DNA of 37,447 bases, taken from positions 1-37,447 of the forward strand of contig CACBGP010000007.1 of the NCBI GenBank assembly GCA_902538745.1, read 5' to 3'. Below are positions 21,897 through 30,677 of the stretch, piece after piece. A program made the translations under genes and the position numbers. The stretch comes from an uncultured Pelagibacteraceae bacterium. Its GTDB lineage: Bacteria; Pseudomonadota; Alphaproteobacteria; Pelagibacterales; Pelagibacteraceae. Positions within the stretch are counted from its first letter, which is position 1, and every line of letters begins with the position of its first letter. The notes under the pieces were generated by a model that saw only the letters and a program-made list of their open reading frames with translations, was not told the DNA's origin and searched no databases.

Positions 21897-22586
21897 TTAA
21901 TTACTTTTTAATAACCTTATTTCTTTTAGAAATAAAGACAGATTTTCAATTTTGTGTGAAATAAAATCTTTATCTGCATCTATTTTTCCAAAATGTTCAT
22001 CATTAATTAACCAAACAGTTGTACACCCTCGTTCGTGACCTATACTTAAATTTTTAGCTATATCCTCAATGTAAATAGTCTCTTTTGGATTTATGCCAAA
22101 TTTTTTAATCATTAAGTCGAAAGTTTCTGCTTCTGGCTTGGGCACATAACCAGCATCTTTAATGTCAAAAACCTTATTTCTTCCAAATAAATCATACACA
22201 CCTAAGTGAGTTAAGATATTAGCAGCATGTTCAGCACTTCCATTAGTAAAGATGAACTTTTCCATATCTAATTGTTGAAGTTCGTTTCTCATAATTTTAT
22301 CTTCTTTCATAAATGATAAATCAATTTCATGAACGTAAGACAAAAATTCATCTGGTGATATTCCATTATGAACCATTAATCCTCTTAAAGATGTATTATA
22401 TTTATAGAAGTAATTAGTTTGTAGTTCTTTAGCTTTATCTTTATCAATATTAAGTTTTTCAGATATAAATTGTGTCATTCTCTTTGAAACCTGACCAAAT
22501 ACACGCTCTAAAGAATAGTTGTTGTGTTTACCATAACAAACACCATCAAGATCAAGTAGCAGATATTTTTTTTCTTTTAAATTCAT
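21897..22586 (-). CDS. HAD-superfamily hydrolase, pyrimidine 5'-nucleotidase type
   Basis: A 229-aa HAD hydrolase. Motif I is [10 protein letters not shown] (nucleophile Asp in DLDGV), motif II is [10 protein letters not shown], and the C-terminal acidic motif is YIEDIAKNL. The fold and length fit the SDT1/pyrimidine 5'-nucleotidase-like group that often sits beside argB and dapD in alphaproteobacteria. The physiological substrate cannot be read from sequence; a nucleotide or another small phosphorylated metabolite is plausible. The start overlaps the argB stop by 4 bases. Confidence 0.82.
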   Translation of the reverse strand: MNLKEKKYLLLDLDGVCYGKHNNYSLERVFGQVSKRMTQFISEKLNIDKDKAKELQTNYFYKYNTSLRGLMVHNGISPDEFLSYVHEIDLSFMKEDKIMRNELQQLDMEKFIFTNGSAEHAANILTHLGVYDLFGRNKVFDIKDAGYVPKPEAETFDLMIKKFGINPKETIYIEDIAKNLSIGHERGCTTVWLINDEHFGKIDADKDFISHKIENLSLFLKEIRLLKSN

Positions 22587-23431
22587 TTTCTAATTAATGT
22601 ACCTGACCCCTTGTCTGAGAAAATTTCCCACAAACAAGAATGTTGTTTCGTACCATTAATTATACCAGCTGCTGTAACTCCATTATTAACAGCATTTAGA
22701 CAAGCATTTATTTTAGGTATCATTCCTTCAGTAATTGTCTCATCTTTTATCATTTGCAAAATCTCAGATGAAGATATCTCATCTATAAGTCTTTTTTCTT
22801 TATTTAAAACACCATCAACATTTGTCATCAATAGTAATCTCCTTGATTTGACAGATTTGGCTACAGCCATTGCCGCAGTATCACCATTAATGTTATGTGT
22901 TTGACTGTTTTTATCTAAGCCTAATGGTGAAACAATCGGTATTTTATTTTGTTTAATAATATCTAATAAAATATCGTTATTAATTTTGTTCGGTAGACCA
23001 ACAAAACCCAGTTCTTTTGCCTCCGGAACGACCTCAATAATGTTATCTTTTTTAGTGTGGATTGAGACTGCTTCTGTATTTTTTTTGTCTAAAGAGCTAA
23101 CAATGTCATTGTTAAAATCTATTAAGACTGACTCAACAATTTTTATAATTTTTTCATCAGTGACTCTTAGCCCTCTTATAAATTTTGATTGAATATTAGA
23201 TTTATCTAATTCTCTCTTAATTCTCGGACCCCCACCATGAACAACAATTACAGAAAGACCTAATTTATTTAAAATACTTAAATCAGTAATAAAATTATCA
23301 AAAATATTTCTATCAATTAAAACATTTCCTCCATATTTAATGACTATCAAGTCATTTTTATATTTTTCTATATATTTTTTAACCTCGTTTGTTGGGGGTC
23401 CATTTTCAGGAAGTATTTCTTTTAAGTTCAT
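22583..23431 (-). CDS. argB: Acetylglutamate kinase
   Basis: Phosphorylates N-acetylglutamate, the second step of arginine synthesis. The 282-aa protein has the amino-acid-kinase motifs VIKYGGNVLID (catalytic Lys and phosphate-binding Gly), VVHGGGPRIK, the NGDTAAMAVAKSV nucleotide-binding region and GMIPKINACLNAVNNGV near the C terminus. Length is standard. In many alphaproteobacteria a GTPase gene (engB/ysxC) stands between yidC and argB; here only 22 bases lie between them, so it is absent from this position. Confidence 0.96.
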   Translation of the reverse strand: MNLKEILPENGPPTNEVKKYIEKYKNDLIVIKYGGNVLIDRNIFDNFITDLSILNKLGLSVIVVHGGGPRIKRELDKSNIQSKFIRGLRVTDEKIIKIVESVLIDFNNDIVSSLDKKNTEAVSIHTKKDNIIEVVPEAKELGFVGLPNKINNDILLDIIKQNKIPIVSPLGLDKNSQTHNINGDTAAMAVAKSVKSRRLLLMTNVDGVLNKEKRLIDEISSSEILQMIKDETITEGMIPKINACLNAVNNGVTAAGIINGTKQHSCLWEIFSDKGSGTLIRK

Positions 23432-23453
23432 TGATTTATTTTTAATTAAAAAT

Positions 23454-25133
23454 TTAGGTTGCCGTTTTGACTGTTGTTCTTCTCATAATAAATACTTGTT
23501 GGGCCATTGTTAAGATATTATTAACAGTCCAGTAAATAACTAATCCACTTGGGAATGGTGCGAGTATTACAGTTAAGAAAAGTGGGAAGAAAGCAAAAAT
23601 TTTAGCCTGCATTGGATCAGTAGGTGCAGGGTTTAGTTTTTGTTGTACCCACATCGAAACCCCCATTGCTACTGGCCAGGCTCCAATAACCAAGAAACTT
23701 GGAACATCATAAGGTAATAAACCAAAAATATTAAATATACTTGTAGGGTCTCTCTCACTTAAATCATGGATCCACCCATAGAATGGCATTTGTCTCATTT
23801 CAATTGTTACGAACAGAACTTTATATAAAGCAAAAAAAACTGGAATTTGGACAAGAATTGGCAAACACCCAGACATTGGATTAACTTTTTCTTTCTTGTA
23901 CAATGCCATCATTGATTGTTGCAGTTTCATTTTATCATCTTTATGAAGTTCTTTTAGTCGAACCATTTCTGGCTGTAGAGCTTTCATTTTAGCCATGCTT
24001 CTAAATGAGAAGTTTGCTAGTGGAAAAAAAGCAAGTCTGATACAAATAGTTATTGCAATAATAGCTAAACCGTAATTTCCTAGTAGTTTGAAAAAATAAT
24101 CTATCCCATAAAAAAGAGGTTTTGTTATGAAGTACAAAAAACCCCAGTCTATTACAAGATCGAATTTTTCTATATTTAATGACTCCGCATAACCATCAAT
24201 CACGTCTACTCTTTTAGCTGCAACAATCACTTTTAATTCTTCCTCTACAAAGCTATTTTCATTTAAAGCTAATGGTTCTGTGGCTATAAAGTTTGCTCTA
24301 AATTTGTTTTTATAATCAAATGTTGTTTTAAATTCCTTATCTTTTGAGGGAATTAATGATGTGATCCAATATTTATCACTTATTCCCAACCAACCTTTTT
24401 TGGCTACTTTAGAAAACTTTTTTTCTTGAATATCATCATAATCTTCCTCAAACAATTCGTCGTCTAAGGTTGCGATTAAACCTTCGTGAAGTATTAAAAA
24501 ATCAATAATATCTGGAATTTCATTTCTTATTATTTGACCATAAGAATAAAAGTCATATTTTTTATTACTTTGATTAACTATTTTTTGTTTTATTGTAAAA
24601 AGATATTTATCATCTATAGATATCTCCTTTTCAAATCTTAAACCTTGTTCGTTAGTCCAGTAAAGTTTAATGGGAGATTTAACAGTCAATTTGTCATTAC
24701 CATCAACCGACCAAATAGTATTTGAGTTTGGAATTTCAACATTTTTATCAGATGTTACAAAGCCACTCTCAATAAGATATCCTTCTGTTATGTCTCTTGG
24801 TCCTAACAAGGTTACTTTTTTTTCCTCATCCAAATTTACTTTGTAGTTTTTGAAGGTTAAGTCATCTATCGTTGCACCCTTTAACGATATTGATCCAATA
24901 ACATTGTCATTCTCAAATTTAATTCTTTCATTTTGAATTAATGCGTCATCTCTTGATAATGAGACTATCTTCTCTTTTTGATCTAATGATGGGGTGTCTG
25001 TATTTTTTTCAATTTTTTCTTTTTCTACAAGATCTTGATTTATAGTCTGCTGTTCTGGGATAAAAAATAAAGACCATAAAACAATAACTGCAGAAGATAG
25101 CGCAATAGCAGCAATAACATTTTTGGAGTCCAT
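23454..25133 (-). CDS. yidC: Membrane protein insertase YidC
   Basis: Inner-membrane insertase of 559 aa working alone or with SecYEG. An N-terminal transmembrane helix (about residues 7-25) is followed by a large periplasmic beta-domain (about 60-340) and the conserved C-terminal core of about five transmembrane segments (from about 355), including LANFSFRSMAKMKALQPEM and NPMSGCLPILVQIPVFFALY. Both N-terminal anchor and periplasmic domain are typical of the Gram-negative form. The start overlaps the yidD stop by one base in the rpmH-rnpA-yidD-yidC order. Confidence 0.97.
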   Translation of the reverse strand: MDSKNVIAAIALSSAVIVLWSLFFIPEQQTINQDLVEKEKIEKNTDTPSLDQKEKIVSLSRDDALIQNERIKFENDNVIGSISLKGATIDDLTFKNYKVNLDEEKKVTLLGPRDITEGYLIESGFVTSDKNVEIPNSNTIWSVDGNDKLTVKSPIKLYWTNEQGLRFEKEISIDDKYLFTIKQKIVNQSNKKYDFYSYGQIIRNEIPDIIDFLILHEGLIATLDDELFEEDYDDIQEKKFSKVAKKGWLGISDKYWITSLIPSKDKEFKTTFDYKNKFRANFIATEPLALNENSFVEEELKVIVAAKRVDVIDGYAESLNIEKFDLVIDWGFLYFITKPLFYGIDYFFKLLGNYGLAIIAITICIRLAFFPLANFSFRSMAKMKALQPEMVRLKELHKDDKMKLQQSMMALYKKEKVNPMSGCLPILVQIPVFFALYKVLFVTIEMRQMPFYGWIHDLSERDPTSIFNIFGLLPYDVPSFLVIGAWPVAMGVSMWVQQKLNPAPTDPMQAKIFAFFPLFLTVILAPFPSGLVIYWTVNNILTMAQQVFIMRRTTVKTAT

Positions 25134-25369
25134 TATTTTTTTTCCATTTCTTTTTTTACTGGATCAATTCCACCCTCTTTAAAGGGATGGCATGATAAAA
25201 CTCTTTTAATAATCATGTATAAACCTTTGAAAAAACCAAAAGTTTTTAGTGCTTCTATGCCGTAATCTGAGCAGTTTGGAAAATATCTACAATTATTACC
25301 AAGCAATGGGCTTATAAGAAATTTATATCCTTTGATAATTTGTATTAATGTTTTAGTTAAAATATTCAT
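25133..25369 (-). CDS. yidD: Membrane protein insertion efficiency factor YidD
   Basis: A 78-aa protein of the YidD family, a small membrane-associated helper of YidC-dependent insertion. It shows the family pattern: amphipathic N terminus [35 protein letters not shown] with conserved cysteines, and the closing [14 protein letters not shown]. It overlaps rnpA and yidC by a single base on either side. Confidence 0.95.
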   Translation of the reverse strand: MNILTKTLIQIIKGYKFLISPLLGNNCRYFPNCSDYGIEALKTFGFFKGLYMIIKRVLSCHPFKEGGIDPVKKEMEKK

Positions 25370-25710
25370 TATTTAATTTTTTCAAAATCCTGAAATAAAG
25401 TATTTTTTATTATTTTAAAATCATTATGTAACATAGTTGGCTTAGCAATAACAAGATATGAATAATTATATTTCAAGGATATCTTTTTGACCGCATCATC
25501 CATAATATTTCTTAATCTTCTCTTAATTTTATTTCTATTCACAGCATTTCCTAATTTTTTTTTTGTAACAAATGAAATATTCAATTTCTTATTATCTTTT
25601 TTAACTAAATGACCAAAAAAAATAGTAACAAATTTATTAGATATCTTTTTCTTTTTCAGTAATGATTTAAATTCTTCATTTTTTGAAAGAGCAACTATTT
25701 TGCTTTTCAT
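25369..25710 (-). CDS. rnpA: Ribonuclease P protein component
   Basis: Protein subunit of RNase P, which with the RNA subunit (not in the window) matures tRNA 5' ends. The 113-aa basic protein has the central RNR-type signature [11 protein letters not shown] (about residues 58-68) and the [14 protein letters not shown] region. Sequence is strongly biased to Lys compared with other bacteria, as for all proteins here. It starts 9 bases after rpmH, and its 3' end overlaps yidD by one base. Confidence 0.94.
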   Translation of the reverse strand: MKSKIVALSKNEEFKSLLKKKKISNKFVTIFFGHLVKKDNKKLNISFVTKKKLGNAVNRNKIKRRLRNIMDDAVKKISLKYNYSYLVIAKPTMLHNDFKIIKNTLFQDFEKIK

Positions 25711-25719
25711 TGAATTAAC

Positions 25720-25881
25720 TTATTTTCTTTTTCTTTTTACAGTAGAAGATACTGTTAAATTCTTTCTGCCTCTAGCTCTCCTTCTTTTCAAAAGTTTTCT
25801 TCCACCTTTGGTTTTCATTTTTGAACGAAAACCATGCGTACGACTTCTTTTTATGCGAGAGGGTTGATATGTTCTTTTCAT
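25720..25881 (-). CDS. rpmH: 50S ribosomal protein L34
   Basis: A 53-aa basic protein beginning [20 protein letters not shown] and continuing with the [18 protein letters not shown] core typical of L34. The N-terminal signature is diagnostic. Bacterial L34 is usually 44-46 aa; this one carries a few more residues, ending in VKRKRK. It is the first gene of the long minus-strand run and is served by a recognisable promoter just upstream. Confidence 0.97.
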   Translation of the reverse strand: MKRTYQPSRIKRSRTHGFRSKMKTKGGRKLLKRRRARGRKNLTVSSTVKRKRK

Positions 25882-25913
25882 AAATCTAGTTAAATATATA
25901 TAAAATTCCGCCC

Positions 25914-25942
25914 TTTATAATAATTAAATATATAAATAGCAA
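25914..25942 (-). promoter_or_regulatory. Sigma-70-type promoter of rpmH with GC-rich discriminator
   Basis: Read on the minus strand: -35 TTGCTA (25942-25937), a 17-base spacer, then -10 TATAAA (25919-25914). The next bases are GGGCGG, a G/C block in otherwise nearly pure A/T DNA, where the discriminator lies. Transcription would begin near 25907, leaving about 25 bases of leader before rpmH. GC-rich discriminators are known to mark ppGpp-sensitive promoters of translation genes; that this one is stringently controlled is inference. Confidence 0.6.
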
Positions 25943-25972
25943 ATATAAGATTTATGAATACGATGAACAATA

Positions 25973-26695
25973 ATGGAAAAAGCTAAAAAAACTAAAATAA
26001 TAATAGGATTATGTTATCTGACTTTAGTGTCTTTCTTTTTATTAATGTTTTTTTCAAAATTTAGTATTCATGAAATAACTTCCTATGACTTTATTAAAGA
26101 GAACAGATTCTATTTCCAAGAACTAAAAAATTCTAATTTATTTTTGGTATCTATAATTTTTTTGATTTTTACAATATTATGGGTGTTCCCATTTCTTGGA
26201 TTTGGTTCGCCAATTGCTTTACTAGGGGGTTTTATGTTCGGAAAATGGTTGGGTACCATCATCGTAGTGATAGGTTTAAGTGTGGGTGCAACTTTTTTGT
26301 ACATGTTTGGAAATTATTTTCTTAAAGATTTAATTAGGGAAAAATTTTTAAATAAGTATGGAAATCTTGAGAGAAGATTTAAAAAGTCAGAATTTTATTA
26401 TTTGTTGATCTATAGATTTATAGGCGGTATACCCTGGCAACTTAGTTGTATCTTACCCACAATTTTTAATGTCAAAACAATAAATTTTTTCTTTGCATCT
26501 TTGATAGGTATTGTACCTCAAATTTTTTTAGCAGTTTCTATAGGAAGTGGTTTAGAAAAGATAATAGATCAAAATTCAGAATTACCCAAAATCACAGAAG
26601 TAATTTTTTCACCAGAAATATATATTCCAATATTAGCCTTCCTTAGTTTGGTATTAACAACAATTTTTCTAAGAAAATCGTTTTATAAAAACTAG
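25973..26695 (+). CDS. TVP38/TMEM64 (DedA-like) membrane protein
   Basis: A 240-aa multi-spanning inner-membrane protein. It has a cytoplasmic basic N terminus (EKAKKTK), a first helix at about residues 10-28, and the family core: FPFLGFGSPIALLGGFMFG (re-entrant loop region), GLSVGATFLYMFGNYF, then RFIGGIPWQLSCILPTIFNV and a further helix pair. This pattern is that of the TVP38/DedA superfamily (SNARE-associated Golgi protein domain), whose members are linked to lipid flipping or membrane homeostasis. The specific substrate is unknown. The stop codon directly abuts the 3' end of the convergent tRNA-Thr gene. Confidence 0.85.
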   Translation: MEKAKKTKIIIGLCYLTLVSFFLLMFFSKFSIHEITSYDFIKENRFYFQELKNSNLFLVSIIFLIFTILWVFPFLGFGSPIALLGGFMFGKWLGTIIVVIGLSVGATFLYMFGNYFLKDLIREKFLNKYGNLERRFKKSEFYYLLIYRFIGGIPWQLSCILPTIFNVKTINFFFASLIGIVPQIFLAVSIGSGLEKIIDQNSELPKITEVIFSPEIYIPILAFLSLVLTTIFLRKSFYKN

Positions 26696-26769
26696 TGGTG
26701 CTCCCACCAAGAATCGAACTTGAAATTTATCCTTACCATGGACACGTTATACCATTTAACTATAGGAGC
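26696..26769 (-). tRNA. tRNA-Thr (anticodon GGT)
   Basis: A 74-base cloverleaf on the minus strand. Acceptor GCTCCTA pairs with TGGGAGC, D stem GTTA/TAAC, anticodon stem TGTCC/GGATA with loop ATGGTAA (anticodon GGT), and T arm TCAAG-TTCGATT-CTTGG. Discriminator A and an encoded CCA (26696-26698) finish it. There is no spacer between the CCA end and the convergent TVP38-family stop codon. Confidence 0.95.
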
Positions 26770-26785
26770 AGTTAAATCAAATCTA

Positions 26786-26815
26786 ATTACATTGATAATA
26801 AAGCATTTTTTTCAA
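26786..26815 (-). promoter_or_regulatory. Candidate promoter of tRNA-Thr
   Basis: On the minus strand, -35 TTGAAA (26815-26810), an 18-base spacer and -10 TGTAAT (26791-26786). Each hexamer has one mismatch to consensus. A start near 26779 would leave about 10 bases before the mature tRNA 5' end at 26769. Confidence 0.5.
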
Positions 26816-26869
26816 ATTATTGCCTTAATTTTTTGATTAATATGATTTATATCTTACCAAGGAAATTTT

Positions 26870-27070
26870 ATGGGGATACATTACGATTATAAATCAACAA
26901 AGAGTGCTAAGCTTATGGAAAAGCAAGCTAAAAGAGAGAGAAAGCTTGCCGAAAAAAAAGCTAAAAGATTAGCAAAGGATGGTCCCAAAAAAGATGATAA
27001 TAAAGACAAAGTTTTGGATGCATCTAAACCAATAACTTTGGATTTCCTTACAAATCCAAATAAAGAATGA
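26870..27070 (+). CDS. Small highly charged protein of unknown function (66 aa)
   Basis: A 66-aa soluble protein. The first two thirds are a Lys/Arg/Glu/Ala-rich helix with an AKLMEKQAKRERKLAEKKAK stretch, probably a charged single helix. The tail [16 protein letters not shown] is more ordinary and may be a conserved C-terminal motif. An AAGGAAAT Shine-Dalgarno-like site lies about 8 bases before the ATG, better than most in this window. I do not recognise a family. Its stop overlaps the start of a 39-aa basic ORF (ATGA), and dcd-murA follow. Confidence 0.65.
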   Translation: MGIHYDYKSTKSAKLMEKQAKRERKLAEKKAKRLAKDGPKKDDNKDKVLDASKPITLDFLTNPNKE

Positions 27071-27186
27071 TTGCAAAAAATAAGGATGAGCGCTTAAGTC
27101 GGGCGCTTAGAAAAAATTTAAAAAAGAGAAAAAATTTTCAAAAAAAAATAAAAAGAAAACAAAATAATGTCGATACAGCCAGATAG
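27067..27186 (+). CDS. Very small basic protein (39 aa), probably co-translated
   Basis: A 39-codon frame beginning [20 protein letters not shown] and ending in a Lys/Arg-rich stretch then NNVDTAR. Its ATG overlaps the preceding stop (ATGA at 27067-27070) and its own stop lies 20 bases inside dcd, the same coupling seen across this operon. The [16 protein letters not shown] segment resembles short basic proteins encoded near murA in other alphaproteobacteria (from memory, not searched). Possible nucleic-acid binder by charge. The function is unknown. Confidence 0.5.
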   Translation: MIAKNKDERLSRALRKNLKKRKNFQKKIKRKQNNVDTAR

Positions 27187-27727
27187 TTGGATTAAAAAAA
27201 TGTGTGAAGAGCATAATATGATTGAGCCATTTTTAGATCATCAAGTATCTGAAGGAAAAATATCTTACGGACTAAGTAGTATGGGCTATGATGTAAGAAT
27301 ATCTGACGAATATAGGATATTCACAAATGTAAATAGTTCTTTAGTTGATCCAAAAAACTTTTCAGATGATAACTTTATAGAAAGAAAAGGACCGTATTGT
27401 ATTATTCCACCAAATTCATTTGTTTTAGCGAAAACCATTGAATATTTTAGAATACCAAAAGATGTGCTTTGTATTTGCGTTGGTAAAAGTACATATGCGC
27501 GAACTGGAATTATATGTAATGTCACTCCTATTGAAAATGAATTCGAGGGTAATATTGTTATTGAGTTAAGTAATACAACTCCTAACCCTGCAAAAATTTA
27601 TTCAAATGAGGGGATAGCCCAATTTTTATTTTTCAAATCTGACACTCAGCCGGAAACAACTTATAAATCAAAAAATGGTAAATATCAGGGACAAACTACT
27701 ATTCAGGTTGCTAAAATAAAAAAGTAA
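27167..27727 (+). CDS. dcd: dCTP deaminase
   Basis: Deaminates dCTP to dUTP in thymidylate supply. The 186-aa protein contains [14 protein letters not shown] (33-46), the nucleotide-binding KSTYARTGI (107-115) and the IVIELSN motif with E133 at the position of the family's catalytic glutamate, preceded by TPIENEFEG. It aligns well with the deaminase rather than with simple dUTPases. It starts 20 bases inside the preceding 39-aa frame and stops 3 bases before murA. Confidence 0.95.
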   Translation: MSIQPDSWIKKMCEEHNMIEPFLDHQVSEGKISYGLSSMGYDVRISDEYRIFTNVNSSLVDPKNFSDDNFIERKGPYCIIPPNSFVLAKTIEYFRIPKDVLCICVGKSTYARTGIICNVTPIENEFEGNIVIELSNTTPNPAKIYSNEGIAQFLFFKSDTQPETTYKSKNGKYQGQTTIQVAKIKK

Positions 27728-27730
27728 TTT

Positions 27731-28993
27731 ATGGATAAATTTCTGATAAATGGTCCTTGTAAAGTTAAGGGCAAAGTCTCAGTCTCAGGTTCAAAAAATG
27801 CATCTCTGCCAATTCTTGCTGCGACACTGCTATTTGATAAGCCGGTAATTATTAAAAATTTACCAATAGTGAAAGATATAAAGACTATGCTTAATTTGTT
27901 AAAATCTCTTGGATCTAAAATAGTTTTATCTAAAGACAAAAAAACTGTAAAGATTATTAATAAAAAAAAGATGAAAACTTTTGCAAGTTATTCACTTGTA
28001 AAAACGATGAGAGGATCAATTTTAGTTTTAGGCCCATTGATTTCAAAATTTTATAAATCTAAAACTTCTTTACCTGGAGGATGTTTGATAGGTGCTAGAC
28101 CTGTAAATTATCATCTTTCCGCGTTAAAAAAACTTGGTATGGATTATAAAATCAAAGATGGGTACATTTTAGCTAAAACTAAAGGAAGACTTAAAGGTAG
28201 CATGATAAAGTTTCCAAAAATAAGTGTTGGTGCAACAGAAAATTCAATTATTGCAGCATGTTTAGCAAAAGGTAAAACAGTTTTAAAAAATTGTGCTATA
28301 GAGCCTGAGATAAAAGATCTCACAAATTTTTTAAATTCAGCAGGCGCAAAAATTAAATGGTCTGGAAGAACGTGTAAAATTCTAGGAACTGATACCTTAA
28401 ATCAAACTGAATATACAGTTATGGCTGACAGAATAGAAGCGGGTACTTTTTGTGTAGCTGCAACTCTTACCAAAGGCAATCTTGAAATAAGAGATTTTAA
28501 TCCTGATATGATTAGAACAGAGCTTGAGTTATTAAAAAAAGTTGGAGCAAGAATCAAAATTGATAGCAATAAGATAAAAATAACTGGACCTAAAAAGATA
28601 AAACCTATTAAAAATATTAAGACAAAAGAATGGCCTGGTGTAGCAACTGATATGCAATCACAATTAATGGTTTTAATGTGTAGAGCAGATGGTAAAAGTT
28701 CAATTACTGAAAATATTTTTGAAAACAGGTTTCTTCACGTTGGAGAACTCCAGAGACTTGGTGCAAATATTCAAATTAAAAAGAATAAAGCTTTTATTGA
28801 CGGAAATACAAAATTTGTCGGCGCAGAGTTAATGTCCAGTGATTTAAGAGCATCAGTCGCACTCGTCTTAGCAGCAATGATTTCAAATGGTAAATCATCT
28901 ATTAATAGAATTTACCATTTAGACAGAGGATATGAAAATTTAGAGATAAAATTAAAAAAAATTGGCGTTAAAATAAAAAGACTTAAAAAGTGA
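27731..28993 (+). CDS. murA: UDP-N-acetylglucosamine 1-carboxyvinyltransferase
   Basis: First committed step of peptidoglycan synthesis: enolpyruvyl transfer from PEP to UDP-GlcNAc. The 420-aa protein shows SGSKNASLPILAATLL (19-34) with the conserved KN pair, the active-site cysteine C118 in GGCLIGARPV (so the usual fosfomycin-reactive Cys is present), DRIEAGTFCVAA, and the TDMQSQLMVLM segment near the C-terminal lobe. The EPSP-synthase fold with two lobes is expected. The stop overlaps the GTG start of the DUF2948 gene. Confidence 0.97.
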   Translation: MDKFLINGPCKVKGKVSVSGSKNASLPILAATLLFDKPVIIKNLPIVKDIKTMLNLLKSLGSKIVLSKDKKTVKIINKKKMKTFASYSLVKTMRGSILVLGPLISKFYKSKTSLPGGCLIGARPVNYHLSALKKLGMDYKIKDGYILAKTKGRLKGSMIKFPKISVGATENSIIAACLAKGKTVLKNCAIEPEIKDLTNFLNSAGAKIKWSGRTCKILGTDTLNQTEYTVMADRIEAGTFCVAATLTKGNLEIRDFNPDMIRTELELLKKVGARIKIDSNKIKITGPKKIKPIKNIKTKEWPGVATDMQSQLMVLMCRADGKSSITENIFENRFLHVGELQRLGANIQIKKNKAFIDGNTKFVGAELMSSDLRASVALVLAAMISNGKSSINRIYHLDRGYENLEIKLKKIGVKIKRLKK

Positions 28994-29382
28994 GTAAATA
29001 TCTAGCAAAAATAATTGCAAACGATCAAGAAGGTTTACAAATGATTTCAGCTTGTAGTTCTGGGGCAAAAGTAAAAATAGCTGATATCAAATACCTTTCC
29101 TCTAATAAGGTTTTTTTGCTATCAATCGAAAGAACATTAATTGAAACCAGTCAAGATCGTAAGAAAATCAATAGTATTTGTAGATTTGATTTTGTTGACA
29201 AAGTAAGATCAAAAAATATCGATCAATCAAAGAAAGACACGATCTTAGAATTAATTGGAATTGATTATTTGAAAAATAAGGATGATTATGAAATAAATCT
29301 TATTTTTAATAATAATTCTCATATTGTTTTGACTACCGAAACTATAGATGTTCGACTTGAGGATCAGAATGAAATTAGATAA
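28990..29382 (+). CDS. DUF2948 family protein
   Basis: A 130-aa protein with a GTG start overlapping the murA stop (GTGA). It begins LAKIIANDQEGLQMISACSS, matches the size and position of the alphaproteobacterial DUF2948 protein usually found between murA and hisD, and has a mixed alpha/beta look with a RRxxS-like FLLSIERT strand. No catalytic motif is evident and the function is unknown. It lies 2 bases before hisD, so it is in the same transcript. Confidence 0.75.
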   Translation: MSKYLAKIIANDQEGLQMISACSSGAKVKIADIKYLSSNKVFLLSIERTLIETSQDRKKINSICRFDFVDKVRSKNIDQSKKDTILELIGIDYLKNKDDYEINLIFNNNSHIVLTTETIDVRLEDQNEIR

Positions 29383-29384
29383 TT

Positions 29385-30671
29385 ATGAAAGTACTTATTA
29401 GTAAAAGCAAAAATTTTGATAAAGTTTTAGATAACTTACTCTATAAAAGAAGAAAAAAAGTAATATCTGATAAAGTGTCAGTAACCAAAATAATTAAAGA
29501 CGTAAAGAGTAACGGTGATAAGGCCTTAATCAAATACGAAAAAAGATTTAATCAAAATACTAAAATTATTCCAAACTCAAAGCAAATTAATAAACTAATA
29601 AAGTCTTTAGATCCCAAAGTTAGGAAAGCAATAGATATAGCTTATAATCGGATTTATAAATTTCATTCTTTACAAAAATTCAAAAATATTTCATATACAG
29701 ACAGATTTAAAAACAAACTTAACTATAAGTATTTACCAATAGATTCAGTTGCTATTTATGTACCTGGTTCAACTGCCTCTTATCCTTCAAGTGTTTTGAT
29801 GAACGCCATTCCAGCTATTGTTGCGGGTGTTAAGCGAGTCGTTATGATTAATCCTAGTCATAAAGGTAGTCAAAATCCTGCTGTTTTATATGCAGCAAAA
29901 AAATGTAGGATAAAAGAGATTTATTCAATCGGAGGTCCATCAGCAATTGCAGCAGTTTCTTATGGTACAAAAAAAATTAAAAAAGTTGATAAAATTGTTG
30001 GACCAGGAAATTCATATGTTACAGCTGCAAAAAAAGAGGTTTTCGGAGATGTTGGTATAGAAGGAATGACTGCAGGACCTTCTGAAATAACAATTGTTTG
30101 TGACAAATATTCCAATCCTGAATGGGTGGCTAGTGATTTAATTGGTCAAGCAGAACATGATCCTCTAGCGCAATGTATTTTAATTTCAAAAGATAAAAAT
30201 CTAATAAATAAAGTTAAGATAGAAATTGTAAGACAATTAAAAAGTATTCCAAGAGAGTCTATTGCAAGAAAAAGTTTAAAAAATAATGGAATTTTAATGT
30301 ATGTATCTAAGGATGATAAAATAATTGAAATTGTAAACAAAATTGCACCTGAACATTTAGAACTCAATATTAAAAATTACAAATCATTGGTTACCAAAGT
30401 AAAAAATTCTGGATCAATATGTTTAGGAAAATATGCTGTTATGGCAATGACAGATTATAATGTTGGATCAAATCATATATTACCAACTAATGGTTCAGCA
30501 AAATATTCAAGTGGAATAAGTGTTAATGAATTTTACAAAAGAATTTCTTATATAAACTTAACAAAAAAGGGTATTGAAAGTCTTGGACCATCAGTTATAA
30601 CTCTTGCAAATTATGAGGGGTTAAAGGGTCATGCACAATCCATCATAAAAAGAATTAAAAATAAGGAGTAA
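29385..30671 (+). CDS. hisD: Histidinol dehydrogenase
   Basis: Zinc enzyme of 428 aa catalysing the last two oxidations to L-histidine. Visible are VAIYVPGSTASYPSSVLMNA, the VGPGNSYVTAAKK NAD-binding region, GPSEITIVCD, the zinc/catalytic segment LIGQAEHDPLAQCILIS, and APEHLEL with catalytic Glu-His. Length is standard. It ends 6 bases before the infA start. The murA-DUF2948-hisD-infA order is typical of alphaproteobacteria. Confidence 0.97.
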   Translation: MKVLISKSKNFDKVLDNLLYKRRKKVISDKVSVTKIIKDVKSNGDKALIKYEKRFNQNTKIIPNSKQINKLIKSLDPKVRKAIDIAYNRIYKFHSLQKFKNISYTDRFKNKLNYKYLPIDSVAIYVPGSTASYPSSVLMNAIPAIVAGVKRVVMINPSHKGSQNPAVLYAAKKCRIKEIYSIGGPSAIAAVSYGTKKIKKVDKIVGPGNSYVTAAKKEVFGDVGIEGMTAGPSEITIVCDKYSNPEWVASDLIGQAEHDPLAQCILISKDKNLINKVKIEIVRQLKSIPRESIARKSLKNNGILMYVSKDDKIIEIVNKIAPEHLELNIKNYKSLVTKVKNSGSICLGKYAVMAMTDYNVGSNHILPTNGSAKYSSGISVNEFYKRISYINLTKKGIESLGPSVITLANYEGLKGHAQSIIKRIKNKE

Positions 30672-30677
30672 ATAAAT

